A stretch of 64,000 bases of DNA from Nemertoderma westbladi (lineage: Eukaryota > Xenacoelomorpha > Nemertodermatida > Nemertodermatidae), in NCBI GenBank assembly GCA_032718475.1, contig JAUCBJ010006842.1, forward strand, positions 265,980 through 329,979, given 5' to 3'. Of the stretch, positions 44,468 through 55,818 are shown in pieces. The notes beneath the pieces were generated by a model. It did not search any database and was not told the origin of the DNA. It saw only the letters and a list, made by a program, of their open reading frames with translations. How positions within the stretch are numbered: position 1 is the stretch's first letter; every line of letters begins with the position of its first letter. The translations under genes were made by a program, and so were the position numbers.

Positions 44468-45485
44468 GAATGGACTCTTGTTATAGCCGAACCAAACACA
44501 GCAATATTCACCAGCTCTCTGAAGAAAGGCCCTAAGGTAACGTTAACTCTAGGCAATTTTTTCCAACTTATTTTTTTTTCAGTCGAAAAGAAATAATAGA
44601 GAGATAAAAATTCTAAAGCAAAATAAATAATTAAGTTATTTCTCAATTTTTACAATAATTTTATTTTTTGATAGTAGTTATGTAAGGCACTCTGGGGCAC
44701 AAGGAGCTGTCAGGCTAAAATAACCAACCATCCTATTGCAGTTTAATTTTGTCATTGATTTAATATCCATATGATGTAAGGCAATCGCTAAAATACCAAT
44801 TTACCATTACGATGATTATAAAAAATGTTATCATTGCAAAACAGTACACTTACAGAACATAACTGATTTTACAATACAGTACACTACAGTACAGTACAGT
44901 ACACTCTACAAAGTAGATGTATGTACATTTTAAGTGATTTATCTAATATCCATATAGTACAGTGTCTACATTATATTCACTAATTTTATTAATGACTCTT
45001 TTATCATATCAAAATTTGTACACCTTTTCCTGATATTTACCAGACTGACAAAATATGTCAGACTACATTAAAATTTCAACTACTTTTTTACACCGATTTA
45101 TCACAAATTAAATCATTTTCATATAATTTCGCCATGAGAATAATTGGTCAATTTCAATATCAATATTCAATTTCAATATTGCTTAAAAAATGCTTTTCCG
45201 AATAGTCCTGAATAGGACTGGCCTTTTATAAAATCAATTTTCTTTTGTGGTTACTATTCAGGTGCGGCTATTATTCAAATATTCCAGATTAGCTGCTGGT
45301 ATTATTGGGTGTTGTGATTATTCGAAGAACAAGCTCGAAATGCACTAGGCAGCGATGCCACCTGCAGGCGCAGTTTTTTTGTTCGATTCATGAAACAAAG
45401 AAATGGGTAGACTGGCAATCAAACAAGTCTCGAATATCGGGGCTCCATTTGTGATGTGCGGATGGTATGTCAGCCTATTATGCGG
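44468..45485. other. Spacer between the inverted copies, no gene
   Basis: No gene recognised. 44880-44905 is a run of ACAGTAC repeats, and the rest is plain AT-rich sequence up to the shared block ATTAGCTGAATTGAGTTCCC at 45486, where inverted copy 2 begins. Confidence 0.4.
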
Positions 45486-45732
45486 ATTAGCTGAATTGAG
45501 TTCCCACAGAAACTAATATTTATAATCATAGTTTAATTATAGTAATTAACAAATTTTTTGGTACCACCTCGATATATTTACCAATAACGGAATTTTGTAC
45601 ATAACACTACATACAACATTAGCTTTTACTTACAGCTACTTAAAGCTATTGGAGTCCGTGGTTTGGAGTCCGTGGTTTGGAGTCCGTGGTTTGGAGTCGG
45701 TGGTTTTCCTCACGGTTCTACTAGCTAAGAAA

Positions 45733-46262
45733 ATGTCGCTGAAGTGAAAGTCATCCGAAGACCTTTCATTTGAACGACAAAGAGGTGTTCCAAAAAATGA
45801 AGAGGGTGGTAGTAAAAAACTGAGCAATGTAACTGAAAACTTTAATTCAGCAGCAGATTCTATCGAAATCATTCTGAATGATTTCTTTGAAGCATTGGAA
45901 GACGTGGAGGAAGGTGGACACGTACCGATATCGGATTAACCTTTGAGAAGTTACTCGGGGCACATCTACCATTTCGATATTTTGTTGAAAATTGTTTTTC
46001 CGAACATTCATTGAAGAAAAAAATAATTGACGTCGCCAAAAAATTGTGGGTGAAACATATTGTTGGCCATAACTGGATTGGGAGGTCACTTCTTTATATT
46101 TGGTGTTCATATAAAGTGACCGAATCACATTATGTATGTGCAATGGAATCTCGAGCTCTGCACAATGTAGTGGAACTGAACAAATTTCCAACAGAATTTC
46201 TATTTAGTCGAATGTTTTGTGGACTTCCATATTATCATAGAGGAATTGTATTACGAAATAAG
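45733..46262 (+). pseudogene. Unrecognised gene, inverted copy 2 (broken by an early stop)
   Basis: The mirror image of copy 1. The ATG at 45733 is followed at codon 5 by TGA where copy 1 has CGA (arginine), a CpG-type change. The same blocks follow, with a frame change near 45915, then an unbroken stretch containing TFEKLLGAHLPFRYFVENCF, KIIDVAKKLWVKHIVGHNW and KFPTEFLFSRMFCGLPYYHR. Homology stops at 46262 where a MITE begins. Upstream, GGAGTCCGTGGTTT is repeated four times in tandem (45651-45706), against two or three imperfect copies in copy 1. Confidence 0.5.
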
Positions 46263-46263
46263 A

Positions 46264-46732
46264 TCTCCGGAATAAAGATGGGACTCAAATAAACGACTCT
46301 CCAGTCTTTGTGGGATTATGCGGAATAGACTTATCAGTCATCGGAGATCTTCAAAATGTATAATCTCCAGTTCTAGTGGTCGTACGAAGTTCGTTTTGGG
46401 CTCATTCGAAAGCTCTTTTCTCAGTGACCACAGTTGGTTTGGTTAGGCAAACTCTTGAAAGCTGCCTGAGCAATCATAACTTGAACAAAATTTGTACAGC
46501 ATATTTTACCCAAATTCATGTTATGTTGCTTCACAACCATTTTATCTTATAGCAAATGGTAACTTTGTTCTCTGAGAAAAGAGCTTTCGAATGAGCCTAT
46601 AACAAACTTCGTACGACCACTAGAACTGGAGAATATACATTTTGAAGATCTCCGATGACCAATAAGTCTATTCTACGTAATCCCACAAAGACCGAAGAGT
46701 CGCTTCTTTGAATCCCGTCTTTATTCCGGAGA
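46264..46732. mobile_element. MITE with ~162-bp terminal inverted repeats
   Basis: TCTCCGGAATAAAGATGGGA at 46264 is inverted at 46713-46732 with one mismatch, and the match continues for about 160 bp on each side (GTCTTTGTGGGATTA, CATCGGAGATCTTCAAAATG, CTAGTGGTCGTACGAAGTT, CATTCGAAAGCTCTTTTCTC). The unique centre is about 140 bp. There is no open frame of interest. I could not define a target duplication, and the left edge coincides with the end of the inverted gene copy. Confidence 0.82.
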
Positions 46733-48345
46733 CTTGAAGTTGTCTTATAAACAGATCAGTAGGTCCAATAATCATAAAAAAATATACCTTCTCAATTAAA
46801 ATTTTGTGCTCTTTCTCGTGGAGACATCCAATTGGAACCACTGAGCACAGAAATTTGCAGAAATTGAATGCAAACCCCAAACTTCACTGCATTTACTGAT
46901 ATCGTGATATATCGGAGCCAGTATCTTCTATCCCAGATATCTCGAAAACTAAGAAAGATATGGGAAAACGGTTTCCATATTTGGATTCAGCATGAAATTC
47001 TGCATTAGATAGAATTTGTTTCAAAAATTCGATTTTTCGCCATCCAGCTATATATAATATTATTATTGAAATATTGAACTAATTTGGCCTCTACTTTTAC
47101 ACCCCTTTGGTAAACTAAAGCCATTTTATTCGGAAGGAATACTCCACATCATTGGTGATCTTCACCCTAGAAAGGGCCAATGAAGAAAAATATGATTTTG
47201 GGTTAAATGCGTTTAAAGTGTTTGTTGTCAAAATTCAATTAAATGCCTTGTACATAAAGAACTGGAGGGAAATTCGATTCCAATTATGATCACAATGCTA
47301 TTAACTTTTCTACTTCAGTGTCATTTATTCTGTTGGCAGAATAATTATTAATATTATTTTATCATCATCGTCATAATTATTAACCAATAACAGACTCTTC
47401 GAAAGGCATAAACAAAGAACTTAAACGGCTTTCTAAATAAAATAAAACAATCCCCCTTCATTATTTACGCGCATGCAATTGTAATTTATATTAATTTATT
47501 AGCTAGCTGTTTTCATTTCCAAGGTCGCGTTGAATGCATAAGATTCCTGGTAGGATAACCACCCAGTCGCACTTGGTCCCTCTACTATGCCCGACCGGCA
47601 CTAATCGTGCCAGTCTACAGTGCGACCGACTATACCTAATCAACACCAGCCATTATTTTCCTTGAAAAGTACGAAAGAGATACTGTTAGATTTTTTTTCA
47701 TGTAATCCACCATTCTTATTCCACAAACAGGTTGTGAAGAAATAGCCAAGCCAATGATAATTTTTTAATAATTTCCTTTCAATATAATCCACAATGAATG
47801 TTACACTTTAATAATTCTACTGATTTGGATTTTGGGGCAGTAAGCATTACAAAATGCTTAAATTCGAATCACCCCCCCCCCCTCAACCCCAAACATCCCC
47901 TTTTAATTAAGCTAATTCGTACTATTCGAAAATTCTAAAAGCCATTCTCAATTCTCTTGCAATCTTGCTTTAATGTTCTATGCATTGTTGGTTGTTTCCT
48001 TCTTAAGAGTCAACTCTGATCAGTGAAACACTTTTAGACTGTCTATGTCACAGTCTATGACACGGGGGGGGGACTTAAATTAGGTTTTTGTTGAGTTTGA
48101 TATAGGATAGATATATAGTATTATGTACTGTGCAATATTTGTGTACTGTATGTAACATTTAGTAGTTATAGTGTTGATGGTGTGTTGTAGGTTATGCAAT
48201 ATATTTGTACTGTATACAACATTTCGTACTTATACCTGTTGTTACCGTACTGTGCAAAACTGTAAGTAGCGGTTGTATGTGTTTTTGTAATTTGTAGATT
48301 ACAGGATTATTACAGTATTAGCGTTCTATTCTATTAGCTTTCATT
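46733..48345. other. Intergenic sequence with a nested hairpin
   Basis: No gene recognised. At 47566-47626 GTCGCACT pairs with AGTGCGAC, and inside it GGCAC pairs with GTGCC around a 5-nt loop. C- and G-homopolymer runs occur at 47873-47882 and 48064-48071. Confidence 0.4.
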
Positions 48346-48710
48346 AGGTTGCTACAGAAGACTACTAAGACTACTGTAAGGGCAGCCCTAAACATCAGCT
48401 GGAGACAACACATGACAAACTCTATTGGTACTATACCCACTGTATCAACCACCCTCCATGAACGCAGATTAAGATTCAGCGGGCACTGCTGGAGAAGTAA
48501 AGAGGAGGTCATACCAGATCTGCTTTCTGGGAAACCAACACATGGAAAGCGTACCCGTGGATGACCTATATATAATATATATAGACCAACTTGAAAGGGG
48601 TACTGAACTGGAGAGAAACGAAATTGCGACAACTATGGAGAATCGGGAAGCCTGGAAGGATCTCATTTCCACTGTCCAAGTTCGCTCGACCTAATAGTAG
48701 TAGTAGCTAT
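48346..48710 (+). pseudogene. LINE 3' fragment of the (TAG)n-tail family
   Basis: It matches the end of the left-edge LINE: ACTACTGTAAGGGCAGCCCT, then CTAAACATCAGCTGGAGACA, TTAAGATTCAGCGGGCACTG, AAGGATCTCATTTCCACTGT, and the terminal GTTCGCTCGACCTAATAG followed by TAGTAGTAG. It lacks the 34-bp insertion present at 818-851. Translation gives the LINE C-terminus with LRFSGHCWRSKEEVIPDLL. There are several frame breaks. Confidence 0.85.
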
Positions 48711-49635
48711 TTTAATCTGAACGACAGACTACACTACCTGAAGAGGATGATGCCTAAGGCTCTCAGTGCTGTTCATGTTCAACTAATTTTGTAGTGACAA
48801 ATTAACTAAACCCAAATAAATAAATATAAATGACAGACAGTTATCAGACAGTTAACTAATTATTGCCAGGTTAACCAATTTTGAGGAGTTTATTTAAATA
48901 ATAGTTCAACTATTCGATAATTCAACTAAAACTTAACTAAATACCAAAATTTGAATATTTCAAGTAACCATAGTACAGTTGTTATTGACGTTTCGCAACA
49001 CCCCACAAAATATATTGAGTATATGGCTTTTCATATGATTAGCACAATGTTAACTTAACAATGGGTGCTATTACTTGTTATTGTTTACAAAGTATTCTAT
49101 CAAGACTCTCAACGAGATGGTTCAGAACAGTCAAAGGACAAGGGGACATTAAAAAAAAACCGTCAATCAAACAAACAAACATCAAACGTTTAGAGAACTT
49201 GAAAATTATTTATTTATTGCAATAAAGGCTTAATGTATTTATTAGAAAATAAGGAATTTTGCAGGTTTACACCGTGAGTGGGACTTACTAAATTTGAAAC
49301 TTGTTAGGTACACTGGCTCAGAGGGATCCTGCTTTCAGCTTTCGGAATGTGTTCGATTTTCGTTTAAAGTCAACTATTAAAAAAACAGTTAACTAACTAA
49401 ATTCGCAGTGAAAAGTTAAATAAAACCACTTGAACTAAATAACATCAAATGTGAACTTAACTAGTTAAACAGCACTGGCCTAAGGCAAATGAATATGTTG
49501 CATTGCTGCAGTTAGTACTGTTACGATTTATATTGTTATTACAGATCTTTATAATACATGGAAATTATAATCTAACTAATGTAAATATAAAATAAGAATA
49601 ATATGTAGGCCTAAGCACTTTTATTTTGTGAAGCA
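48711..49635. other. Intergenic sequence, nothing recognised
   Basis: AT-rich, with repeated short AACTAA/TTAACTA words, which look like low-complexity drift rather than a defined repeat. No gene. Confidence 0.4.
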
Positions 49636-49937
49636 AGCAAACAGTCGACTGAAGCCGGAGGCGAGCGGAAGAGGCTCCTCTTTCGATAGCTACTACATGA
49701 AGGGGTGGGCGCTACTCCTATCCCAAGATTTTCTCCCAGTTATTTCAGTAGTACTCATTTTATAGACCCCAGTGGATGAAAGGCTGAGTGAACCCTGGTG
49801 GGGCAGAACCTACAACCAATAGATTGCAGGCCCGGCGCTCAACCAACTGTGCTACCCAGGCTGAGTGAACCCTGGTAGGGCAGAACCTACAACCAATAGA
49901 TTGCAGGCCCGGCGCTCAACCAACTGAGCTACCCGGC
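49636..49937 (-). repeat. tRNA-derived SINE with a tandemly duplicated head
   Basis: On the minus strand GGCCGGGTAGCTCAGTTGGT starts at about 49937, with a good A-box (TAGCTCAGTTGG, 49931-49920) and a weaker B-box (GGTTCTGCCC). The 77-bp head is repeated once (49858-49934 and 49781-49857), the second copy with TAGCACAGTTGG. The body continues to about 49636. The head resembles an animal tRNA more than the body does, as expected of a pol III SINE. Confidence 0.65.
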
Positions 49938-50628
49938 CGTCCATGTATTTTGTGAATGGACTATATTTCATGAACTATCCATATCTGTAATCCATACACC
50001 ACTTGCAAGGTCAACAGTGTGGTTTATTAATTATGGGCAAAATGAAATTGGTTATAGCGATATTTAATTAATAGGACAACCACCAAATTCAAGAAGTGAG
50101 GTTTAAATGATTTCATGGGATGAAAACTCATAATATGAACATAAAAGTTGATTGGCCCATGTACTATACTGTGATCTTTATTACAATGATGCAGTTTGTT
50201 CTACTCTCCCTACTATTGAATACAGTTGCTTATTTTATTTCTAAAATGTATTTGTATATAATGTACTATAACAGTATGATAATACTCTCCACAGCGAAAT
50301 CGACTCCATAGCGAGATCGTCAACCGACTCTATTAAACCTAGGTTTCAAAATTCCGGTTATCATCTGCCGGGTGTGTGTGTCTATGACAAATTAGGTACC
50401 ACGGTGGATGAAGAATTTATTCGCTATGGAGTGGGCTCATATTTTGGCCTTTTTCCTAATCACTTTCTATTACATTAAATAAACTTAATTCACCGTCACT
50501 CTACCCCACAACAATTTATTTATTATTATTAAAATTTATTTGTGGTTGCATTGGCCTAGAATCTAAAAACTATTATTGATATAATAACTAATATATTTGC
50601 TGAAATACATTTTGTGCAGAATATAACT
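49938..50628. other. Intergenic sequence upstream of receptor gene 2
   Basis: No gene recognised. It is AT-rich close to the receptor ATG, as with gene 1. A 63-codon frame at 50120-50311 is hydrophobic but unsupported. Confidence 0.35.
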
Positions 50629-51618
50629 ATGACGCATAATGTGAACTGTAGCCAAAGCAATGGAGTGCCAGTAGTTTCACTTTATTTGCAGTTGCCGTTC
50701 ATAATCACAACCATACTTTCCATTGTAACCATAGCTCTCAATGGTATCATATTTGTTAGTTATATCATCAACCGCGATATCCGCAACAACCAATCCAACC
50801 TGCTGGTAGCTAACTTGGCTGCGGCTGGACTACTAGAAGGTGTTATTGTACTACCTGCACACGCAATGATGCATAATATCAATTCCAATTTTGAATTTAT
50901 GTATTATGAAGTGTTGTATACGATTATTCTGGAATTAGACAATCTCATTTATATTGTCCATCTTACAAGTTTGGTATTATTCTCTTTTGAAAGATATTTA
51001 TTCATTGCACACCCATTTACTTACAACAAACATTTTAGCAAAGAATTTATATATCATGTAGTTATTGGTGTCTGGCTCATTTTGTGCATTTATATTTGTT
51101 TTAAAGTCTTGGTGGTTAATTTAAACGTGTTTGGGACTGCTGAATGTGGTAACAACAATGATGGAATCAAGAATAATTCCACTATGGCATACGATATCAT
51201 CAGTATGTTGGTTTGGGCCTGCCTTTCCGGGGTCTGCCTGTTTGTTGCAAATGTTGCTATAATCCGAATAGTTATCCATCATGTCCGTCGGATTCGAAAC
51301 CACCCAGTAGTGCGAGACGAAGATGAGCACATCAAATCTTTCACAATTAATGGAATCGTGAATATGATATTCATCAGCTTATCAACCCTGCTGTTATGGG
51401 CACCCCACCATACTTTCCAGCTTTATTATTTAATCAATGGTTATCAGAAAAACGCCCGTGCAATGCTGAGTTACTCACGTTTGCTTGGCTACTCGAAATA
51501 TGTAACAATTTCAATTATTTGCATTCGTGACAGTGCTTTCCGTGCCACTTGCAATAACATAATTCGGTGTCGGTTTAGAGATATTGGTAAAGAACCAATG
51601 TACCGTAGAAAATCATGA
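50629..51618 (+). CDS. Single-exon rhodopsin-like 7TM receptor (gene 2)
   Basis: A 329-residue paralogue of the receptor at 10322; well over half the residues are identical by eye. Seven membrane segments are clear. N38 is N1.50, G67 stands where D2.50 is expected, D104 falls at 3.32, ERY is at 121-123, W149 is W4.50, and WAP is at 257-259. NPxxY is replaced by TISII (293-297). There is no cysteine at 3.25, so the standard TM3-loop disulfide is missing. An NCS glycosylation sequon is at 6-8. The tail ends KEPMYRRKS, nearly the same as gene 1. ATG 50629 is used because the frame upstream opens only with GTG. The absence of D2.50 removes the sodium pocket of class A receptors, so signalling may be atypical. 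Confidence 0.86.
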   Translation: MTHNVNCSQSNGVPVVSLYLQLPFIITTILSIVTIALNGIIFVSYIINRDIRNNQSNLLVANLAAAGLLEGVIVLPAHAMMHNINSNFEFMYYEVLYTIILELDNLIYIVHLTSLVLFSFERYLFIAHPFTYNKHFSKEFIYHVVIGVWLILCIYICFKVLVVNLNVFGTAECGNNNDGIKNNSTMAYDIISMLVWACLSGVCLFVANVAIIRIVIHHVRRIRNHPVVRDEDEHIKSFTINGIVNMIFISLSTLLLWAPHHTFQLYYLINGYQKNARAMLSYSRLLGYSKYVTISIICIRDSAFRATCNNIIRCRFRDIGKEPMYRRKS

Positions 51619-52111
51619 CAATATAAATAAATGTGGTATAAGACCCACTTGAGGGGCCAACTTAAAGGAACCGCTAACTAACTATGATGCTGTTGTTTGG
51701 TAATACACCCTAACCCAAAAAACACATTTTGAGAAAATAACCAATCAATCAATTATTCACAATTTTTTTATTGAATACATGGTAAGTGATGACGAACACG
51801 GGATTAAAATGATAAAATAAAATTATAAGGTGTTTTTCCATTCAATGTGAGCTGAATTGTTGGAGGTAAGTATTATTAAATACCATAGGATATTACTTCT
51901 TTTGATTGGTCACTTCCTTAATAATTGATTGGCTTAAAATAAAAGCACATGGAAAACACCATAACTCTGGGATTATTATTGTGAACTGAGGCTGGCTCCC
52001 TTGACCCTCCAAAGATTGAACGAAATAATAACAGCCATATGTTGAAATCAAACCTGCGCCAGTTACCAATAGTGTAAATCAGGAGTGGCGCCTAACCCCC
52101 ACTGGGCTATA
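51619..52111. other. Sequence downstream of receptor gene 2
   Basis: No gene recognised. AATAAA-type words occur shortly after the stop codon (51622-51632), close enough to serve as a polyadenylation signal. The rest is AT-rich. Confidence 0.4.
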
Positions 52112-52583
52112 TTTATTGCCGCAATAATTATTTATTGCCGCAATAATTAATTATTGCCGCAATAATTATTTATTTCCGCAATAATTAATTATTGCCGCAA
52201 TAATTATTTATTTCCGCAATAATTAATTATTGCCGCAATAATTATTTATTGCCACAATAATTATTTATTGCCGTAATAATTATTTATTGCCGCAATAATT
52301 ATTTATTTCCGCAATAATTATTTATTGCGGAAATAATTATTTATAGACGCAATAATTAATTATTGCCGCAATAATTATTTATTGCCGCAATAATTATTTA
52401 TTGCCGCAATAATTAATTATTGCCGCAATAATTATTTATTTCCGCAATAATTAATTATTGCCGCAATAATTATTTATTTCCGCAATAATTAATTATTGCC
52501 GCAATAATTATTTATTGCCACAATAATTATTTATTGCCACAATAATTATTTATTGCCGCAATAATTATTTATTGCCGCAATAA
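52112..52583. repeat. 19-bp palindromic tandem array
   Basis: About 25 copies of ATTGCCGCAATAATTATTT or ATTGCCGCAATAATTAATT, each with the palindromic core ATTGCSGCAAT. Two spacer variants (TATTTATT and TAATTATT) alternate in patches, giving a higher-order pattern. One unit near 52323-52345 is altered (ATTGCGGAAATAA, TAGACGCAATAA). It lies 500 bp downstream of receptor gene 2. Confidence 0.9.
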
Positions 52584-53699
52584 CAATTGGGCATATTAAA
52601 ATATTTTCATGAGTGATTTAATTATTTACATGCACTATTATATTATTTCAAAGACTGCAGTAATTGTTATGATTTTGATCCTTTTGAGACGCCATAACGG
52701 TATGTAAATACACACCCAGTTAATTATTTTACATGCATTATTTGTACATAGATTGGTATGCCTAACATACTCTATTAGTAACCGACGCTTATTCACTAAA
52801 AAGAATGGAGATGATTAACAGCGATAATATTCCCAAACTCTCACTCAGCCTTTTACATATATTGTTAAGTCATAAGTCGTGAATAAGAGAAATTGAATTA
52901 CATTGAATATAATTATCACATAATTATTTGTTGATTTAAGAGTTTTTGTTTTTTTACTTAATTTGTTGATTTATCCAAGGAACTCCACAAAGAATAACTA
53001 ATGACTAAATAGAAGAAAGAAGACTAAATGACAGTGATAAACATGTTGATCCTCTCACGAAATAGAATCGCATACATTTCTGAAAGAGTTTGCCAGTCTA
53101 AGAATGGGGGTAAAATTCTTGGGACATAATAACCAAAACATATTTTGGGGCTACAATCAGAAACAAAACATATCAATAGTTATTTAGCAATGGAAGATAA
53201 TTCATTTTGTAACATTATGCCAACTTTCTTATAAGCCCTGTGGTAGTGAATTCCTTCGGTCGGAAATTGGTAATTAACATTGATAGGCCTACACCTACAA
53301 TAAACTCCTATAAAACGTCCTGATTCTCAATTGTAACTGTAATTAATTGCATAAATGAATATGAAGTTCATGAAGATTACTAAACATTACAATATTTTAT
53401 TACCTTATCTTTAATATAAATTGCAAGGATTACAAATCGGTACCAAAATATGTATTTCTGATATCAGATTATTCAAATATCAGATATTGGGTTTTTAATA
53501 GATGCATTTTTGGCTTACTCTGGAGTACCTACATTTATTTATTAAAAAAATAAACAAACTTGTGGATGCAATATTTCATTTATTTCATGAGTTGCTATGC
53601 AATAGTAATGCAACAGGAAGATACCAATGCTTTGGAAAGAAGTGTTTAGAATGAATGAATGCCTTGATTTATACTATTATGTATTTAAATAATTCCTTT
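52584..53699. other. Intergenic sequence, nothing recognised
   Basis: AT-rich with no coding frame or repeat that I can support. Confidence 0.4.
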
Positions 53700-54255
53700 T
53701 ATAATTTCAGTTACTATTGTGAGCCATTGATACTACTACTAGTATCGGCATGCTGCATTGCAGCTGCATTTTAAGGATGCTGCGCCGGCTTGTCGACAAA
53801 ATTAAGATGCGTCTCAAGAAAGTAATGGGCTGTCCACCATGCTTATTCACTCCATGAGGCCGCCAAAGCACAAAATTATGCACTAGCTGGTCCTCATGGC
53901 GAAAGCAATGTCCTGCAAAGGGGAGGCAGCTTTGTTCTAGTGTCAAGCTTGGGGGAACCTATGAGACACCTCCAATGTTATATAACCAGCATAGCATTCT
54001 TGTGAATGTGCCATCCAGAGATTTCGTGTCCTCAGCAGTTAGAGCCCAGCATGGACTCCCATAGAGGAGTACTGGAACTACTGCTGCTCTAAATAATCGG
54101 ACCTTAAGTTTCCGATGAATTCTATGTGACTTTCAAATCCTGGAAAGCCCATTCAAGGCTGCCCATGCCTTTCCTTTACATATTCCGGATCCATGATCAC
54201 AGGCAACAGATGTCATCGACATGCTCAAGCAAACCATCCATACGATCCAGGCTTA
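53700..54255 (-). pseudogene. LINE fragment related to the one at 8190-8728
   Basis: The minus strand reads DGLLEHVDDI near 54220, then sequence nearly the same as the 8.2-8.7 kb fragment (GGAGTACTGGAACTACTGCT; ATGAGACACCTCCAATGTTA), then LPFAGHCFRHEDQLVHNFVL and the LINE C-terminus to 53707, which the other copy lacks. It has many stops and an internal gap relative to the other copy near 53980. Confidence 0.82.
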
Positions 54256-54375
54256 TAGCACTTACAGGGGCCCGAAATTACAAAATCTCTCAAGTGGCAA
54301 AAATTTAATAATTTAATAATAATTTAATACTGTATACAAAAAATAATCACTAAAACACATCAACTAAGTTTCTTT

Positions 54376-54620
54376 CTATTTTAAACACCATCGGTTTAAG
54401 TCAAAAATTATGAGCCAAACCTCCAAAGGCTGTAACTGTAGTAACTGAAGCAACTGCATTTGATCTAGCCAGCCTACATAGTTCATATATGGTAGTGTGA
54501 AGTACTTTTGGACAGGTTCAACCAAGTCAATTGTGTATTTTTTTGTAGGGAGACCAAACATAGGTACAATACTCTACTAAAGGCCTAATATACGCTTTGT
54601 ATGCCTTAAGTAGGGCAGAT
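54376..54620 (-). pseudogene. Short CR1/jockey-type LINE fragment
   Basis: The minus strand reads AYKAYIRPLVEYCT-like sequence, then DLVEPVQKYFTLP, the standard RT C-terminal passage in which a row of basic residues normally follows VQ. Only about 80 codons remain and the frame changes once. Confidence 0.65.
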
Positions 54621-55818
54621 CGATTAGCAGTTTTGAAGCACCAAAATATCATATTAGTGATTTTGTGAGCTTTTACAGCTTATTCCCTACTTCGTTGGGA
54701 ATGTGGAGAACTCAAAATTCGTCTAGTTTGAAAAAAAAAATGGCTTGCCCAGTTTTGCGTAAAGGAGGGGCATGTATGATCAAGGAGATAGCGCAGGCAA
54801 GTGGAATGACATGCAAAAGAGCGCTCGAACTTGCTGAAGATTTGTGCCCAGATTTGAAGCGGACAAAATTGGCTGGTCACAAGCCAGAAAGACTTGAGTG
54901 CCTAAATCGCTAAGCTACAAGCCATCTTAGCGGACAATTATAATTATTCTATGGCTAGTTATATATTCGCTTCTGACACACACACACACACTGACACAAA
55001 CACAAACACACACACACACAGACTTTTAGAAAATGGTATTGCATTGCCTACTGCAACAGCACATGAATGTCGCGCTATCATGAAGTGGCAGAACAAATCG
55101 CCTTCCTCAACAGACATCAGTGAAGGAAGGCTTGGGATCATCAGTGAAGTGGTTGTGTTGGTGGTGAGAGCTTCCATTTCGAGATCGTTCGTCAGCTACA
55201 GAGCAACAAAAAAGATCCTGCAAGAAGCCCAGAATCTGACATTTTTCTTCAAGGGTTGGCTTGGCGCACATGGATATAGGAACAGTATAATCTAGTTTGT
55301 TTACTCACGAATATCAGCTGCATTATTATAGAGACTACATTACAATAATTAACGGCAGTTCGGAATGGATTATATTAAAATGTTGGGACGACTTTCCATT
55401 ATTATTACAAGGACTATTAATTCATTCAAAGCAATGGTAAAATTAATTATAATAATCCCGTACATAGTAATTTTCATTAGTATATGCAGCTAGACTTACT
55501 ATAATGGTTATTATTATGGTTTAACTTATTATTTCAGTATTAACTTAATTTACTCAGGTTACTCCAAATGAACCGCACTTTGGTGTGAGAGCTTCCCAGC
55601 TCTAACGGTGTTTTTAATATATAGAATAATAAAAATAAATAAACAAATAAAATAGAGATATAATTTCTAACGAGCTCTAATTGGAGATGCAGGAGACCAG
55701 CCCTGAGAAGCTGATGGCGAAAATATAGTTAACAACAAGCCTCTAATATCTGGATTCTGTAAATATGGTATATTATATCAACTTGATCGAAAACAGGTAC
55801 TTTGATGTATTCCTGCAG
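54621..55818 (+). other. Coding-like scraps and a CA microsatellite
   Basis: Plus-strand frames at 54728-54913 (ACPVLRKGG-like start after a poly-A-like run, then MIKEIAQASGMTCKRALELA) and 55022-55295 look protein-like in part but no family is recognised. Between them is a (CA)n microsatellite (54976-55021). Together with 55819-56440 they may be remains of one transposon-borne gene, which I cannot show. 55296-55818 holds nothing I recognise. Confidence 0.35.

Noticed and set aside
49858-49937. Functional tRNA gene
   Set aside because: The B-box is degenerate, the head is tandemly duplicated and the arms do not close.
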